Below, piece by piece: positions 27,312 to 35,914 of a DNA stretch of 50,372 nucleotides. Position 1 is the first letter of the stretch, and each line of letters starts with the position of its first letter. A model generated the notes under the pieces. It had not been told where the DNA came from and ran no database searches. It saw only the letters and a program-made list of their open reading frames with translations. The position numbers were made by a program, and so were the translations under genes. Origin of the DNA: Candidatus Bathyarchaeota archaeon (lineage in GTDB: Archaea > Thermoproteota > Bathyarchaeia > TCS64); the NCBI GenBank assembly GCA_026014875.1, contig JAOZHO010000036.1, forward strand, positions 1 to 50,372, given 5' to 3'.

Positions 27312-28367
27312 CTATTTGGTCAACACGCCTTTCTTGTGGAAAACTTGGTCCATGTATCGGACCATCCGGCGCCCGTAATCGATCTTGGGGGGGTATGCCT
27401 TGATCTCCTCCTCTGTGAGTTCCCCAATTGCGAGTTTCACCGCGAGATATGGAGCGATCAGATTCTCTTGGTAGATGAAAGTTGAGACCCGGGCGTTGAT
27501 CTCGATCAATCTATCTGCGATGAACTGAAAGTTCAGGCAATAACTCAGTGGGATAGCCTCTAGGATGCGGCGCGTCTGCTCGACCAGATCGTCGCGTTTG
27601 ATGAGCTCTCCCCGTACGATCACCCCCCATCGCGCCGTCTCGACGGTCTTCACAGTGGTGAAGAGCTCACGCCCCTCCATGGCGATTATATCTGTCGCGA
27701 TTTCGCCTCCCTCAAGGTACTCCATGAGGAGGAACTTGGGTAGCTCTTCGTCGTCCCGGAATATTCTCTGAAACTCGTCTAGGGCCATGTATTTGCTGAC
27801 GGGTTTTTTTTCCATCAGCAGTGTTCGACGGTCAGCTTTCTCATCCAGAATGCGGACGCCGCGACTCCCACGACCCATATGCGGTTTAAATACCACAGGC
27901 TGATCCGGATAGCCGAGTGCTGCAAGGGCATCCAGGAACTCATCCATGGTTTGGGCTGAGCGATACTCCGGCAGAGGCTTGAATCCGCGAGTGCGCAGGG
28001 TTTCATACATCTCAAACTTGTTGGTGGCCTTTCTGATGGCCTCCGGATCTGAGACCATGACCGTCGTACCTAGGTCAAGGAACTCCTCTCGATGGCAGGC
28101 CAGGGGATAGATTTCAGGGTCGCCCTCGCTGAGAAGTACGTCGGGTCTCTCCTTCTTCACGACATCCAACATCGCGGGGATGTAATTTTCATGGCTCCCC
28201 TCAGGCACCACATGGAATCCATCAGTCAGAAACCGTCCCACGGCTTCCGGGTCCATGTCCGTGCCGACGATCTCAAGTTTTCTTTCTCCGTTGTTCTTCA
28301 GATGATGGATGAGCGTGGAGGCTCCCGGGCATCCACATGCCGTTAAGAGGACCTTGATTGGTTTCAC
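27312..28367 (-). CDS. ATP-grasp ligase (CarB-like), paralog of 40438-41499
   Basis: ATP-grasp protein of 351 aa resembling carbamoyl-phosphate-synthase large-chain ATP-grasp domains. The N-terminal Rossmann-like domain opens LLTACGCPGASTLIHHLK. Ligase motifs are VVFKPHMGRGSRGVRIL (phosphate-binding loop) and LIEINARVSTFIYQ (metal-binding). It is clearly homologous along its whole length to the plus-strand protein at 40438 (shared TACGCPGASTLI, EAVGR.L.DGF, KIDYGRRM.RYMDQ.FHKK). GTG start with GAAGGT seven bases upstream. It follows a PIG-L deacetylase by 11 bases: likely a two-step deacetylation/ligation unit. Confidence 0.85.
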   Translation of the reverse strand: MKPIKVLLTACGCPGASTLIHHLKNNGERKLEIVGTDMDPEAVGRFLTDGFHVVPEGSHENYIPAMLDVVKKERPDVLLSEGDPEIYPLACHREEFLDLGTTVMVSDPEAIRKATNKFEMYETLRTRGFKPLPEYRSAQTMDEFLDALAALGYPDQPVVFKPHMGRGSRGVRILDEKADRRTLLMEKKPVSKYMALDEFQRIFRDDEELPKFLLMEYLEGGEIATDIIAMEGRELFTTVKTVETARWGVIVRGELIKRDDLVEQTRRILEAIPLSYCLNFQFIADRLIEINARVSTFIYQENLIAPYLAVKLAIGELTEEEIKAYPPKIDYGRRMVRYMDQVFHKKGVLTK

Positions 28368-28378
28368 TGGCGATACCT

Positions 28379-29002
28379 TCAGAATTCTAAGACTCCCCTG
28401 ATCAGATTAAACGCTTCAGCGTAACGTGCGTTAATCTTAGTTCCATGATACTGCAGCCCCGCTGTTATTTTCTTGGGATCGGAATAAGGCAGGAATTTCT
28501 GTGTATGATAGCATTCGAGTAGATCTCTTTTCTTGTCAGCAATCTCATCAGGGATGACAATGTAAAAATCCGGACTGAACTTCACGCTGCTGCGCGGAGA
28601 TTCGTAACCCAAGATCGTGCTGCTCTTGAAGACTTTTCGACATTCATCTCTGAGACAGCCGTGATCCTGATGAACGTCATCAAGCGAATGGGTGAACACC
28701 AGTTGAGGGGCAAACTCATCCCGAATCACTTCGAGTTTCTCCCGAATCTTGGCCTCATGCTTGTACAACAAGCGATTTGGAAAGTCCATGAGTTCAGCGT
28801 CATCTCGGTTTAAACCAAGAATATTAACGGCGTTTTCCCACTCCATTTCGATGCCTTGGTTTCTGGGGAGATCCGTGCATTTACTGAACGCGATATAATT
28901 GATTTTAACATCCTGTGTCAGAAATAATCCGAGGGCGCCACCGCAACCAAACTCGACGTCATCGGGGTGTGCCCCAACGGCGAGAACGCGTTTAAACATC
29001 AA
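28379..29002 (-). CDS. PIG-L/LmbE family N-deacetylase (first copy)
   Basis: Zinc-dependent de-N-acetylase of the PIG-L/LmbE/MshB family, which removes acetyl from GlcNAc-containing lipids or small glycosides. AHPDDVEFGCGG provides the N-terminal His-Pro-Asp-Asp metal/catalytic motif, and THSLDDVHQDHGC the second, with catalytic His. Length is 207 aa. The start may be TTG 29002 or ATG 28999. It begins 3 bases after the GT-B gene and ends 11 bases before the ATP-grasp gene, so glycosyltransferase, deacetylase and ligase form one operon. Confidence 0.87.
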   Translation of the reverse strand: MMFKRVLAVGAHPDDVEFGCGGALGLFLTQDVKINYIAFSKCTDLPRNQGIEMEWENAVNILGLNRDDAELMDFPNRLLYKHEAKIREKLEVIRDEFAPQLVFTHSLDDVHQDHGCLRDECRKVFKSSTILGYESPRSSVKFSPDFYIVIPDEIADKKRDLLECYHTQKFLPYSDPKKITAGLQYHGTKINARYAEAFNLIRGVLEF

Positions 29003-29005
29003 TCT

Positions 29006-29836
29006 TCAAGCTCCATCCAAGAGATCTTTGTACATTTCCCAGATTTCAGCCACCACGTTCTCGGGGCGATGCTCATCCGGAAGCCCGGTGAGCACCTCAT
29101 CGTTCCAGTTGATAACCTTACATTCGCAGGCGAGAGCCTCTAAGCCCGTCTTACTGAGAACCTGAAGAAGTTTTCCACGTGCACCCTGCGAATAGGAACG
29201 TTTCACGTCGATGTAGTATTCATAACTCGATAACACGTCTCCCATGTCAATGTATGGGATGGGCACTGAGCTACGATCATGGATGGTCAATTCCAGATTT
29301 CTATTCCCCGCATATTTTCGGGCCAGATCATCGGCATCGTGGGCCATGTGAAATGCGTGACCCTTTTTCCTCTCTTTTGCGCTGGCGAAAAAAATATCGG
29401 TGTCGACGGGGTTTGGCTGCCAGGTCACTCCTTCAGGTGCTCCTTCTAGGAGATCCGAAGTTGACACCGTTATTTTATCGGCCACTTGCCAATATTTCCT
29501 ACGCTCGGGCCATCGCCCTCGTACATTGCTTCCCTCGTAATGAAGAAGCACAGGCTTCTTGGGATAAAATCGCTTTATCCATGGTACTATTTTGTCCAAG
29601 GCGTGGACGTGTATCAGATCGTATTCCCTTACTCGACGGAGAGTTTCTATGCTGAAATGCCTGGGGCCCATGTCTAGAGTTTCGCCATAGACGGTGAAGC
29701 CGAACTTGTCCATAACGCTCCTCGTGATGACCCAACTTTTAGTGGGATAATGGCGATCCATATATTTCGCTACGATACTCGCGCACCCGGCTGTATTCCA
29801 GATGTGAAGAATTCTCGTCTCCATTAATCCATTCAT
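29006..29836 (-). CDS. GT-B (GT4-like) glycosyltransferase
   Basis: Glycosyltransferase-like protein of 276 aa. The N-terminal half has ILHIWNTAGCASIVAKYM and DLIHVHALDKIVPWIKR, typical of GT4 acceptor domains. The middle KITVSTSDLLEGAP...WQPNPVDTDIF is the GT4 interdomain hallmark, and SKTGLEALACECKVI fits the nucleotide-sugar-binding E-x7-E region in reduced form. It is shorter than the usual 350-400 aa. The start is ATG 29836 or ATG 29824 (METRILHIW); TTATAAAT lies at 29855-29862. First gene of the operon with PIG-L and ATP-grasp. Confidence 0.78.
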   Translation of the reverse strand: MNGLMETRILHIWNTAGCASIVAKYMDRHYPTKSWVITRSVMDKFGFTVYGETLDMGPRHFSIETLRRVREYDLIHVHALDKIVPWIKRFYPKKPVLLHYEGSNVRGRWPERRKYWQVADKITVSTSDLLEGAPEGVTWQPNPVDTDIFFASAKERKKGHAFHMAHDADDLARKYAGNRNLELTIHDRSSVPIPYIDMGDVLSSYEYYIDVKRSYSQGARGKLLQVLSKTGLEALACECKVINWNDEVLTGLPDEHRPENVVAEIWEMYKDLLDGA

Positions 29837-29991
29837 ATGCAGAGGGAATTTAGCATTTATAATTCAACTCCTTGAACATTTCGCTGAATCTAATCATAGT
29901 TCATTGAAAAAACGGGGCCCTCCACTTTTCCCCGTGTTGTGTAGACAAAAGGTTGAAAATATAAGCGGGGGTCTTAATGTGGGAGCTAAAG

Positions 29992-30723
29992 ATGATCCTT
30001 GTTCTATGTGTCGATGGAATCGATCCGGACCATGTAACCGAAAACGGGTTCTCAAATTTTAAATACAATCTGAAACTCAAGATCCCTGATAGCTGTTACA
30101 TCCAGACTGATCACGGTCGCGAACCCCACACCACGCGTGTCTGGCCGACCATCTTCTCAGGTAAAAATATCGACTACGGGGTTCAGAGAAGGGGAAAGAC
30201 TAGGCAGATTATCCACGATTTCATGGTGAAAAACAAGCTATCCTGGTCAGGTCCTCGAGGGTACAACGTGGCTCCCATCAACGTGAATCTTGACACTGTC
30301 TTCGATCACTATCACAGCTTCAAGTGGAATATCCCGACCATTTGCCCCGAGTGGATAAGCAAGTATCCCGGTATCGAGGCTTGGAGGAAGTATATGGTCA
30401 GGGAATATCAGATGTGGATCATGATGTCCCTGGGTTGCATCTACAGCAGTTATGACCTCATCGGCCTATACACCCGAAGACTAGACTATGTCGGACACCA
30501 GGAGCCCGACAAAATGGATGCGCTTTATAGGGACATTTTCGGACACGCTGAACTGCTAAACGCCAAAGTGAAGCTCGTGGTGGTGAGTGACCACGGCTGC
30601 ATCGATAAATATCACACCGACTACGCTTACATGGGCTCGGATCTACCAATCACCGCAGGGTCTGTAAACGAGGTTAGAGCAGATATTGAGAATCTGATGA
30701 AATCAGCGAATGGCGCTAAGTGA
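29992..30723 (+). CDS. Compact alkaline-phosphatase-superfamily phosphodiesterase-like protein
   Basis: Small (243 aa) member of the alkaline phosphatase/type I phosphodiesterase fold. LCVDGIDPD gives the first metal aspartate, TRVWPTIFSGKN the nucleophilic threonine, RRLDYVGHQEP Asp and His ligands, and VVVSDHGC the last Asp-His pair. It lacks most insertions of the family, so it looks like a minimal form. ATG 29992 is preferred over 29977 because the TATA box GAAAATATAAG (29955-29965) lies only about 16 bases before 29977. Convergent with a second, full-size member at 30757. Confidence 0.68.
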   Translation: MILVLCVDGIDPDHVTENGFSNFKYNLKLKIPDSCYIQTDHGREPHTTRVWPTIFSGKNIDYGVQRRGKTRQIIHDFMVKNKLSWSGPRGYNVAPINVNLDTVFDHYHSFKWNIPTICPEWISKYPGIEAWRKYMVREYQMWIMMSLGCIYSSYDLIGLYTRRLDYVGHQEPDKMDALYRDIFGHAELLNAKVKLVVVSDHGCIDKYHTDYAYMGSDLPITAGSVNEVRADIENLMKSANGAK

Positions 30724-30756
30724 GATAGTCTTTGCCTAGATTGGAGCCTCTGGTCT

Positions 30757-32274
30757 TCACTTTAGAATCTCTGAGAGAACCCTTCCGTCAAGATCCCCCG
30801 GGATTTCAACGTCGAGTAACCTCAGTATTGTAGGCATCACATCCAGAATATTTGCTCCCTCGAGCTTTTCTCCTTCAACAACGTCCGGACCGGAAGCGAT
30901 GAAAATCCCGTCCATTCTATGTGATCCCTTGATATCGTCTCCCGAATTTACGCCAAAAACCGTCTCAGCAGTCAAGGAGTTGGATGCCTTGTACGTGCCC
31001 CTGAGGGATAACACTATGTCTGGGGACTCGTCAACATAAGGCCCCGAATACAGTTCCTCTCTTCGATAAACATTCTCAATGATATCTTCGTCCGTTTCAG
31101 GGTCTTTCAACTTTCGTAGTTCAGCGATAATCTCGTCTCTCAGGCCTTCATATTCCCCCGGTTCCACGACCCCTCGTGGCTCCCTCCCTTTCACATTTAT
31201 CATGATGCTTTTCTTATCGGTCCCGAAGAACGACGCCATCGCAGCTTTTGATTTTTCCCAGTTGATTGCTACAGTGTCAGTAGGTATTTTTGAATACGCT
31301 TTTGTAACCGATGATGGAAGCCATTTCTTGATCACGTTGTACCCTGGGACCCTTTTGATGAATCTCAAAGAACTCTTTGTTATACCAAATTTGCTGAACA
31401 CTTGGCTGACCCCGCTCTCTTTATTCCGTAATTTCCTGATCTTGTGGCCGGATGTAGCCTCATAGTCGACCGATTCAGTAGATAACAGCCCGATTTCCTG
31501 AAGCCATTTATTTATGTAAAATGTATTTTCGGACGATCCAAATCCGTGATCCGACATAATGATGATGTTGGAGTCATCTTCCACCTTATCCACGACTTCG
31601 CCCACGATTTTGTCTACTTCACAATAATAGCTGTTGATCTTGTCCTCGTCTCCCCATAGCTTGTGTTGAATGGTATCTGATCCCACGATCATGAGCATGA
31701 AAAAATCCCAATCAAATATTTTCATGAGCGATAACGCAATCTCTTTCCTTTTAATCTCTAAAGCGAGCAATTCCTGGTATATTTCCTCTGGGCGTACAAT
31801 TCCCCCGATATCCGTGTACACTTGATATCCCATCGCATCAAGTTCCTTTTTCAGAATCTCAGGATAAACATAATTCACGCCCTGCGGAGTGAGCAACCCC
31901 GATATGAGGCAACCCTTGACCTCTTTCGGTGGGTAAGTGCCCGTGACGTTGATCACGACGCTTGTTTTTCCCACTCCACCGAGGATATCATAGACCGTGG
32001 GGCTTTTCAGGTCTTCAGAACTTGACAGGGCGCCGATGTATTTACCCGGGACCTTCTTCAAAAAATCGTAGACTCCGTGTTTACCCGGGTTTTTCCCTGT
32101 CAGGAACGATGGCCACGCCGGAATCGACGAAGGAGGGATCGTGGATTTGAGGATTCCATGCGCTCCCTCCGCCATCAACTTGGAGATACGTGGGAGACGC
32201 CCCTCTGAAATCAATGGTCTAATGATGTTGAATGTGGCTCCATCGATACCGATTACCACACAACGATTCGCCAA
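30757..32274 (-). CDS. Alkaline-phosphatase-superfamily (type I phosphodiesterase/nucleotide pyrophosphatase-like) protein
   Basis: Phosphodiesterase or phosphotransferase of the AP superfamily, 505 aa. VVIGIDGATFNII supplies the first metal Asp, IPAWPSFLTGKNPGKHGVYDF the serine nucleophile, IVGSDTIQHKLWG Asp/His ligands, IIMSDHGFGS the next pair and GSHRMDGIFI the last His. No transmembrane anchor is seen. The substrate may be a phospho-sugar or lipid-linked intermediate of the locus (inference). TTG 32274 is chosen over GTG 32295 because the TATA-like TATTATCT (32305-32312) is too close to the latter. Confidence 0.82.
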   Translation of the reverse strand: MANRCVVIGIDGATFNIIRPLISEGRLPRISKLMAEGAHGILKSTIPPSSIPAWPSFLTGKNPGKHGVYDFLKKVPGKYIGALSSSEDLKSPTVYDILGGVGKTSVVINVTGTYPPKEVKGCLISGLLTPQGVNYVYPEILKKELDAMGYQVYTDIGGIVRPEEIYQELLALEIKRKEIALSLMKIFDWDFFMLMIVGSDTIQHKLWGDEDKINSYYCEVDKIVGEVVDKVEDDSNIIIMSDHGFGSSENTFYINKWLQEIGLLSTESVDYEATSGHKIRKLRNKESGVSQVFSKFGITKSSLRFIKRVPGYNVIKKWLPSSVTKAYSKIPTDTVAINWEKSKAAMASFFGTDKKSIMINVKGREPRGVVEPGEYEGLRDEIIAELRKLKDPETDEDIIENVYRREELYSGPYVDESPDIVLSLRGTYKASNSLTAETVFGVNSGDDIKGSHRMDGIFIASGPDVVEGEKLEGANILDVMPTILRLLDVEIPGDLDGRVLSEILK

Positions 32275-32421
32275 GGCTGTACACCAATAAAGCACTCAGT
32301 AGTGAGATAATAGCTCTTTCTCGCTCTTGTACATCCAATAACTAAATATCTCAAGTTTGAGAGAAAATCGTTTAGACTGTGCTTGGATTATTTCAAATAA
32401 GTGATCCGATGTTGATAATTG

Positions 32422-33276
32422 ATGAATGTTCTCGTAACTGGAGCAGCAGGACGGTTGGGGAGCCGGCTAGTTGAACTCTACTCGGAAAACGACTGCGACG
32501 TGAGGGCGTTTGACCTTCCTTTCGTCAATTGGGAACATATCGAAAAGATAAAACGCGTCGAATCCTTTTCGGGAGACATCACGGATCCCCGCGTTGTCTC
32601 TCAAGCTTGTTTAGAAGTTGATGTCATCGTTCACCTGGCTGCTATTCTCCCTCCAAACAGTGAATCTAATCGAGACACAACGTTGAGAGTCAACGTAGAA
32701 GGCACAAGGAACATCCTGGAAAACATCGAAACCGACACAGTACTCATTCTAGCTTCATCCATCTCTGCTTACGGCATCACACATAGTGAATTGCCCCCCA
32801 TCCGAGAGGACCATCCTCTCCAAAGCCACAACAACTACTCGGAGAGTAAAATCGAGGCCGAGCGCCTTATCGAGGCTTCTGGTGTGCCATACGTGATTCT
32901 CAGAGTCGCCCCTATCGCTGTCGCCGATCTCCTCGAGCTCCCCGACGTCGTACCCTACAGAGCTGATCAAAGGGTCGAGTTCATCGATGTCGAAGATGCT
33001 GCCCATGCATTCCACCAAGCCTCCATGAAACCGGAGGAGAGAGGAAAAACCCTGAATGTTGCAGGTGGCAAGTCCTGGAAGATGACGGGATCCGAGTATA
33101 TCGAGGAGTTCTACGGGGCTCTGGGTATCGATGTGGAGCCCAACTACTCGGAAAACTACACAGCCGTAGATTGGTATGACACGATGAAGGGAGAGTCTCT
33201 CGGCTATCAGAGGACAAGTTTTAACGATTTCAAGGGGAAACTGAATAGTATAGCCGAGGAGTTAGGCTTGATATGA
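32422..33276 (+). CDS. NAD-dependent epimerase/dehydratase (extended SDR)
   Basis: Extended short-chain dehydrogenase, probably acting on a nucleotide sugar. TGAAGRLGSRL is the NAD-binding glycine motif, LILASSISAYG holds the catalytic Ser region and YSESKIEAE the YxxxK pair. FIDVEDAAHAF is a usual later motif. At 284 aa it is slightly shorter than GalE-type enzymes. ATG 32422 is preferred: TTTCAAATAAG (32391-32401) lies about 26 bases upstream. It precedes a small helical gene by 10 bases. Confidence 0.85.
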   Translation: MNVLVTGAAGRLGSRLVELYSENDCDVRAFDLPFVNWEHIEKIKRVESFSGDITDPRVVSQACLEVDVIVHLAAILPPNSESNRDTTLRVNVEGTRNILENIETDTVLILASSISAYGITHSELPPIREDHPLQSHNNYSESKIEAERLIEASGVPYVILRVAPIAVADLLELPDVVPYRADQRVEFIDVEDAAHAFHQASMKPEERGKTLNVAGGKSWKMTGSEYIEEFYGALGIDVEPNYSENYTAVDWYDTMKGESLGYQRTSFNDFKGKLNSIAEELGLI

Positions 33277-33286
33277 GGTGTGTAGG

Positions 33287-33613
33287 TTGGCGGTAAGCGT
33301 TGCTGATGTCAGAGAGATCATCGATGAATTCATCACCCTTTTGAAAAATCAGGGTGCTGAAACCGAATACCCAGTGCAGTTGTCCAAGTTGGAGTCTGTT
33401 CATAGTGTTCTGATCCGGAACGAAAAGAAGATTTGGCTCAGGACCAAGAAGGGACGTGGGATGCTAGCCGAGGTCAGCGAGGCCGCGGATAGGCTAAAGG
33501 AGTCCTTCGCCTCCGGTGATATTGACGTGGTCGAGGGGGCGCTCGTCGAGGTTGAGGCTCTCGTAAAGGCCATCGAGGATGAGTCTCGCAAGAGGAGCAT
33601 GGTCGTCACCTAG
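33287..33613 (+). CDS. Hypothetical helical protein downstream of SDR
   Basis: Unrecognised protein of 108 aa from TTG 33287 (111 aa from GTG 33278). It is predicted largely alpha-helical and charged, with segments VADVREIIDEFITLLKNQ and SEAADRLKESFASGDID. GAGGTG six bases before the TTG supports that start. It probably shares a transcript with the SDR gene. No motif assigns a function. Confidence 0.6.
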   Translation: MAVSVADVREIIDEFITLLKNQGAETEYPVQLSKLESVHSVLIRNEKKIWLRTKKGRGMLAEVSEAADRLKESFASGDIDVVEGALVEVEALVKAIEDESRKRSMVVT

Positions 33614-33684
33614 GGGACCCTTCAAGCTCGATTATTATATACAACCTCCCCAAGAGTCAAATATAGTTCTGAGAGGTTTATGCC

Positions 33685-35022
33685 ATGGCGAGCAAAGTCT
33701 ATTTCATGGACGACCGGTACGCCGGCCTCCCCACGAGCCTCCCCGCGAAGGCCCAGCAGCTCTTCGACGAGGCCAACTTGGACGGATGCTTCGAGCCCGG
33801 GGACTCCGTCGCGATCAAATGCCACATGGGGGAGTGGTACAACTCCGCGTACCTCCGCCCCATCCTGATCCGGGCGGTCGTGGACAGGGTCAAGGAGCGG
33901 GGGGGCCAGCCCTTCGTGGTGGACACCACGACAGCCCCTTACTACCACTACGGCTCCAGGAGCACCACACAGTTCCACCTCGAGACCGCCGCGGCGAACG
34001 GCTTCACCCCCCTGTCCATGGGGTGCCCCATCATCATCGCCGACGGCACCTACGGCACCGAGGACATCCGGGTGGATATCCCCGACGGAGTCCTCCTCAA
34101 GGAGAGCTTCATGGCGAAGGCCATCGCCGACGCCGACGCGATGATCGTGGTGAGCCACTTCAAGGGCCACGGCAGCGGGGTCTACGGGGGGAGCCTCAAG
34201 AACGTCGCGATCGGCTGCAGCAGCAAGCGGGGGAAGCTCATGGTTCACCTCACCACCCACCCCGAGGTGGGCTGGACCACCTGGAGCTTCGAGGGGGAGA
34301 ACTGCATAGGCAGGGAGTGCCCCGACGCCACCCTCTGCGACAACATGTGCCCCGTGGGCGCGATTAAGGTGAAGGAGGACCACATGGAATGGGACAGGGA
34401 TGCCTGCATCGGATGCTTCGGCCACCAGCGCCCTTTCTTCCGATGCGATGTCTGGGGACGGGAGAAGTACCAGGAGTTCCGCACGTGGTTCCTCATAGCG
34501 ATGGGGGACGCAGCCACGGCCTACCTTCGCCACCTCGGCCCCGAGAACGTGGGCTACATCAACTACGCCATCGACATTACCCCCGCATGCGATTGCGTCC
34601 CCGGCTCCGACAGGCCCGTGCTCCCCAACCTCGGCGTCCTCGCTTCCCGGGACATGATAGCCATCGACGTCGCCACCCTCGACCTCGCCGACAAAGCCCC
34701 GGGGATACCCGGCTCCATGGCCGAGGAGAAGGAAGTGATGGAACCAGGCGCCGAGAAGTTCACCGGCATCGTCGGGATGAGCCAGTGGGTCACCGCAAAC
34801 ACCGCCGCGGGCCGAGGCGTCGGCTCCAAGGAATACGAGCTCATCCAGCCCCCCGTCTCCGACGACGAGGCAGCTTACTGCTTCCCCGCGTTCAGCCCCG
34901 AACGTCCCTCCGGATACTACCTCGCGAAGGGAGTCGCCAAGTTCGGGACATGGATCCCCGATGGAGGCTTCAAATACAACAAGACCCCGTCGATTCCCTA
35001 CGACGATCTCACTAAACGCTAA
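33685..35022 (+). CDS. DUF362 iron-sulfur protein
   Basis: DUF362-family protein, 445 aa. The N-terminal domain (KVYFMDDRY, VAIKCHMGEW, VSHFKGHGSGVYGGSLKNVAIGC) is the DUF362 core. Near residue 210-255 a ferredoxin-like cysteine cluster follows (GRECPDATLCDNMCPVGAI then DACIGC), able to hold [4Fe-4S] clusters. Related proteins are linked to redox or metal-cofactor chemistry but have no settled role. A TATA box (TTATTATATAC, 33632-33642) and GAGAGGT seven bases before ATG 33685 indicate an independent leadered transcript. Confidence 0.85.
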   Translation: MASKVYFMDDRYAGLPTSLPAKAQQLFDEANLDGCFEPGDSVAIKCHMGEWYNSAYLRPILIRAVVDRVKERGGQPFVVDTTTAPYYHYGSRSTTQFHLETAAANGFTPLSMGCPIIIADGTYGTEDIRVDIPDGVLLKESFMAKAIADADAMIVVSHFKGHGSGVYGGSLKNVAIGCSSKRGKLMVHLTTHPEVGWTTWSFEGENCIGRECPDATLCDNMCPVGAIKVKEDHMEWDRDACIGCFGHQRPFFRCDVWGREKYQEFRTWFLIAMGDAATAYLRHLGPENVGYINYAIDITPACDCVPGSDRPVLPNLGVLASRDMIAIDVATLDLADKAPGIPGSMAEEKEVMEPGAEKFTGIVGMSQWVTANTAAGRGVGSKEYELIQPPVSDDEAAYCFPAFSPERPSGYYLAKGVAKFGTWIPDGGFKYNKTPSIPYDDLTKR

Positions 35023-35262
35023 ACTTCCCTTTTTTCCCAACTATAATTTCACCGAGATTGGCTCGGCTACTTCGTTCTGAAGATAGTGGTGATGTACTCA
35101 AATCAACAACATCAGCCTAGAGATAATCGACTTTTATGAGACTCGTTTTTCCCCTTAAGATCGATCTAAGTAAAACTGGCTCGTTTGATCATTGTGGTAG
35201 ACTTCAATAAGAAGGTCTATACTTGATCCCAATTAGATTAAGGACCTAGAGCTGAAGCGAAC

Positions 35263-35676
35263 ATGTTGAGGAGCACAGCAAGAAGACTCAGAGATCTATG
35301 GATATATTTCAAGACTGGTCACAGCGGGTATCTAACCTTCACGCTGAGTATCTTGAACTTCGTTGTGCTTCAGCACAGGCTTCTGATCCAGTATATTCCT
35401 TTTCTTTCCAAATACCTCAGTTCTCTGACCAGCTTTTTCTTGGTTTTCGTGTTCACCTACATACCTCTGGCAATTGTGATAGGGTATTTCGAGTTCAGAA
35501 AGGGTGAGATGAAAAGGAGGCCCATGTTGAATCCCTATGCGCAAGACACGATAGAGGCACACATCCTATTGAACAAAGGCTTACTGAGCTACATCGAAGG
35601 AGACGAAGCCAGCGCCAAAGACCAGATTGAGAAGAGTAGCGCGCTTCTCAGCAAGTGGCGGCAGAGGAAGTCATAG
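35263..35676 (+). CDS. Small membrane protein of unknown function
   Basis: 137-aa protein with two hydrophobic segments (about residues 22-45 and 54-75) and a soluble C-terminal helix pair (EAHILLNKGLLSYIEGDEASAKDQIEKS). Basic residues at the N-terminus suggest a cytoplasmic tail. AATTAGATTAAG about 26 bases before the ATG fits a leaderless promoter. No family recognised. It is flanked by about 240-base gene-free stretches (35023-35262 and 35677-35914) in which I see only promoter-like AT-rich runs. Confidence 0.6.
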   Translation: MLRSTARRLRDLWIYFKTGHSGYLTFTLSILNFVVLQHRLLIQYIPFLSKYLSSLTSFFLVFVFTYIPLAIVIGYFEFRKGEMKRRPMLNPYAQDTIEAHILLNKGLLSYIEGDEASAKDQIEKSSALLSKWRQRKS

Positions 35677-35914
35677 AATTTTCGATAAAAATGACCAAGG
35701 GGCAGCTCTCGGAAGACTTTCGAAACCATACATAGAGTCTGCCTAGACCCTCATTCGTGTATGGATGGTAAAAGGCAATCCGTCTGCTTTAAGATATAAG
35801 GAATGACATTGCTGCGGATCGAATCCATGTCTGAAACTGAAAACTAGGGACATAGGGCGTGTATTACAGATAAGAAATTATTAGTATCCGGACGGGTCTT
35901 TCATCCTTGATTCT

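Noticed and set aside
33622-35040. 472-codon frame opposite the DUF362 gene
   Set aside because: Antisense shadow with repetitive Gly/Val/Asp composition; the plus-strand DUF362 product has conserved cysteines, a TATA box and a ribosome site.
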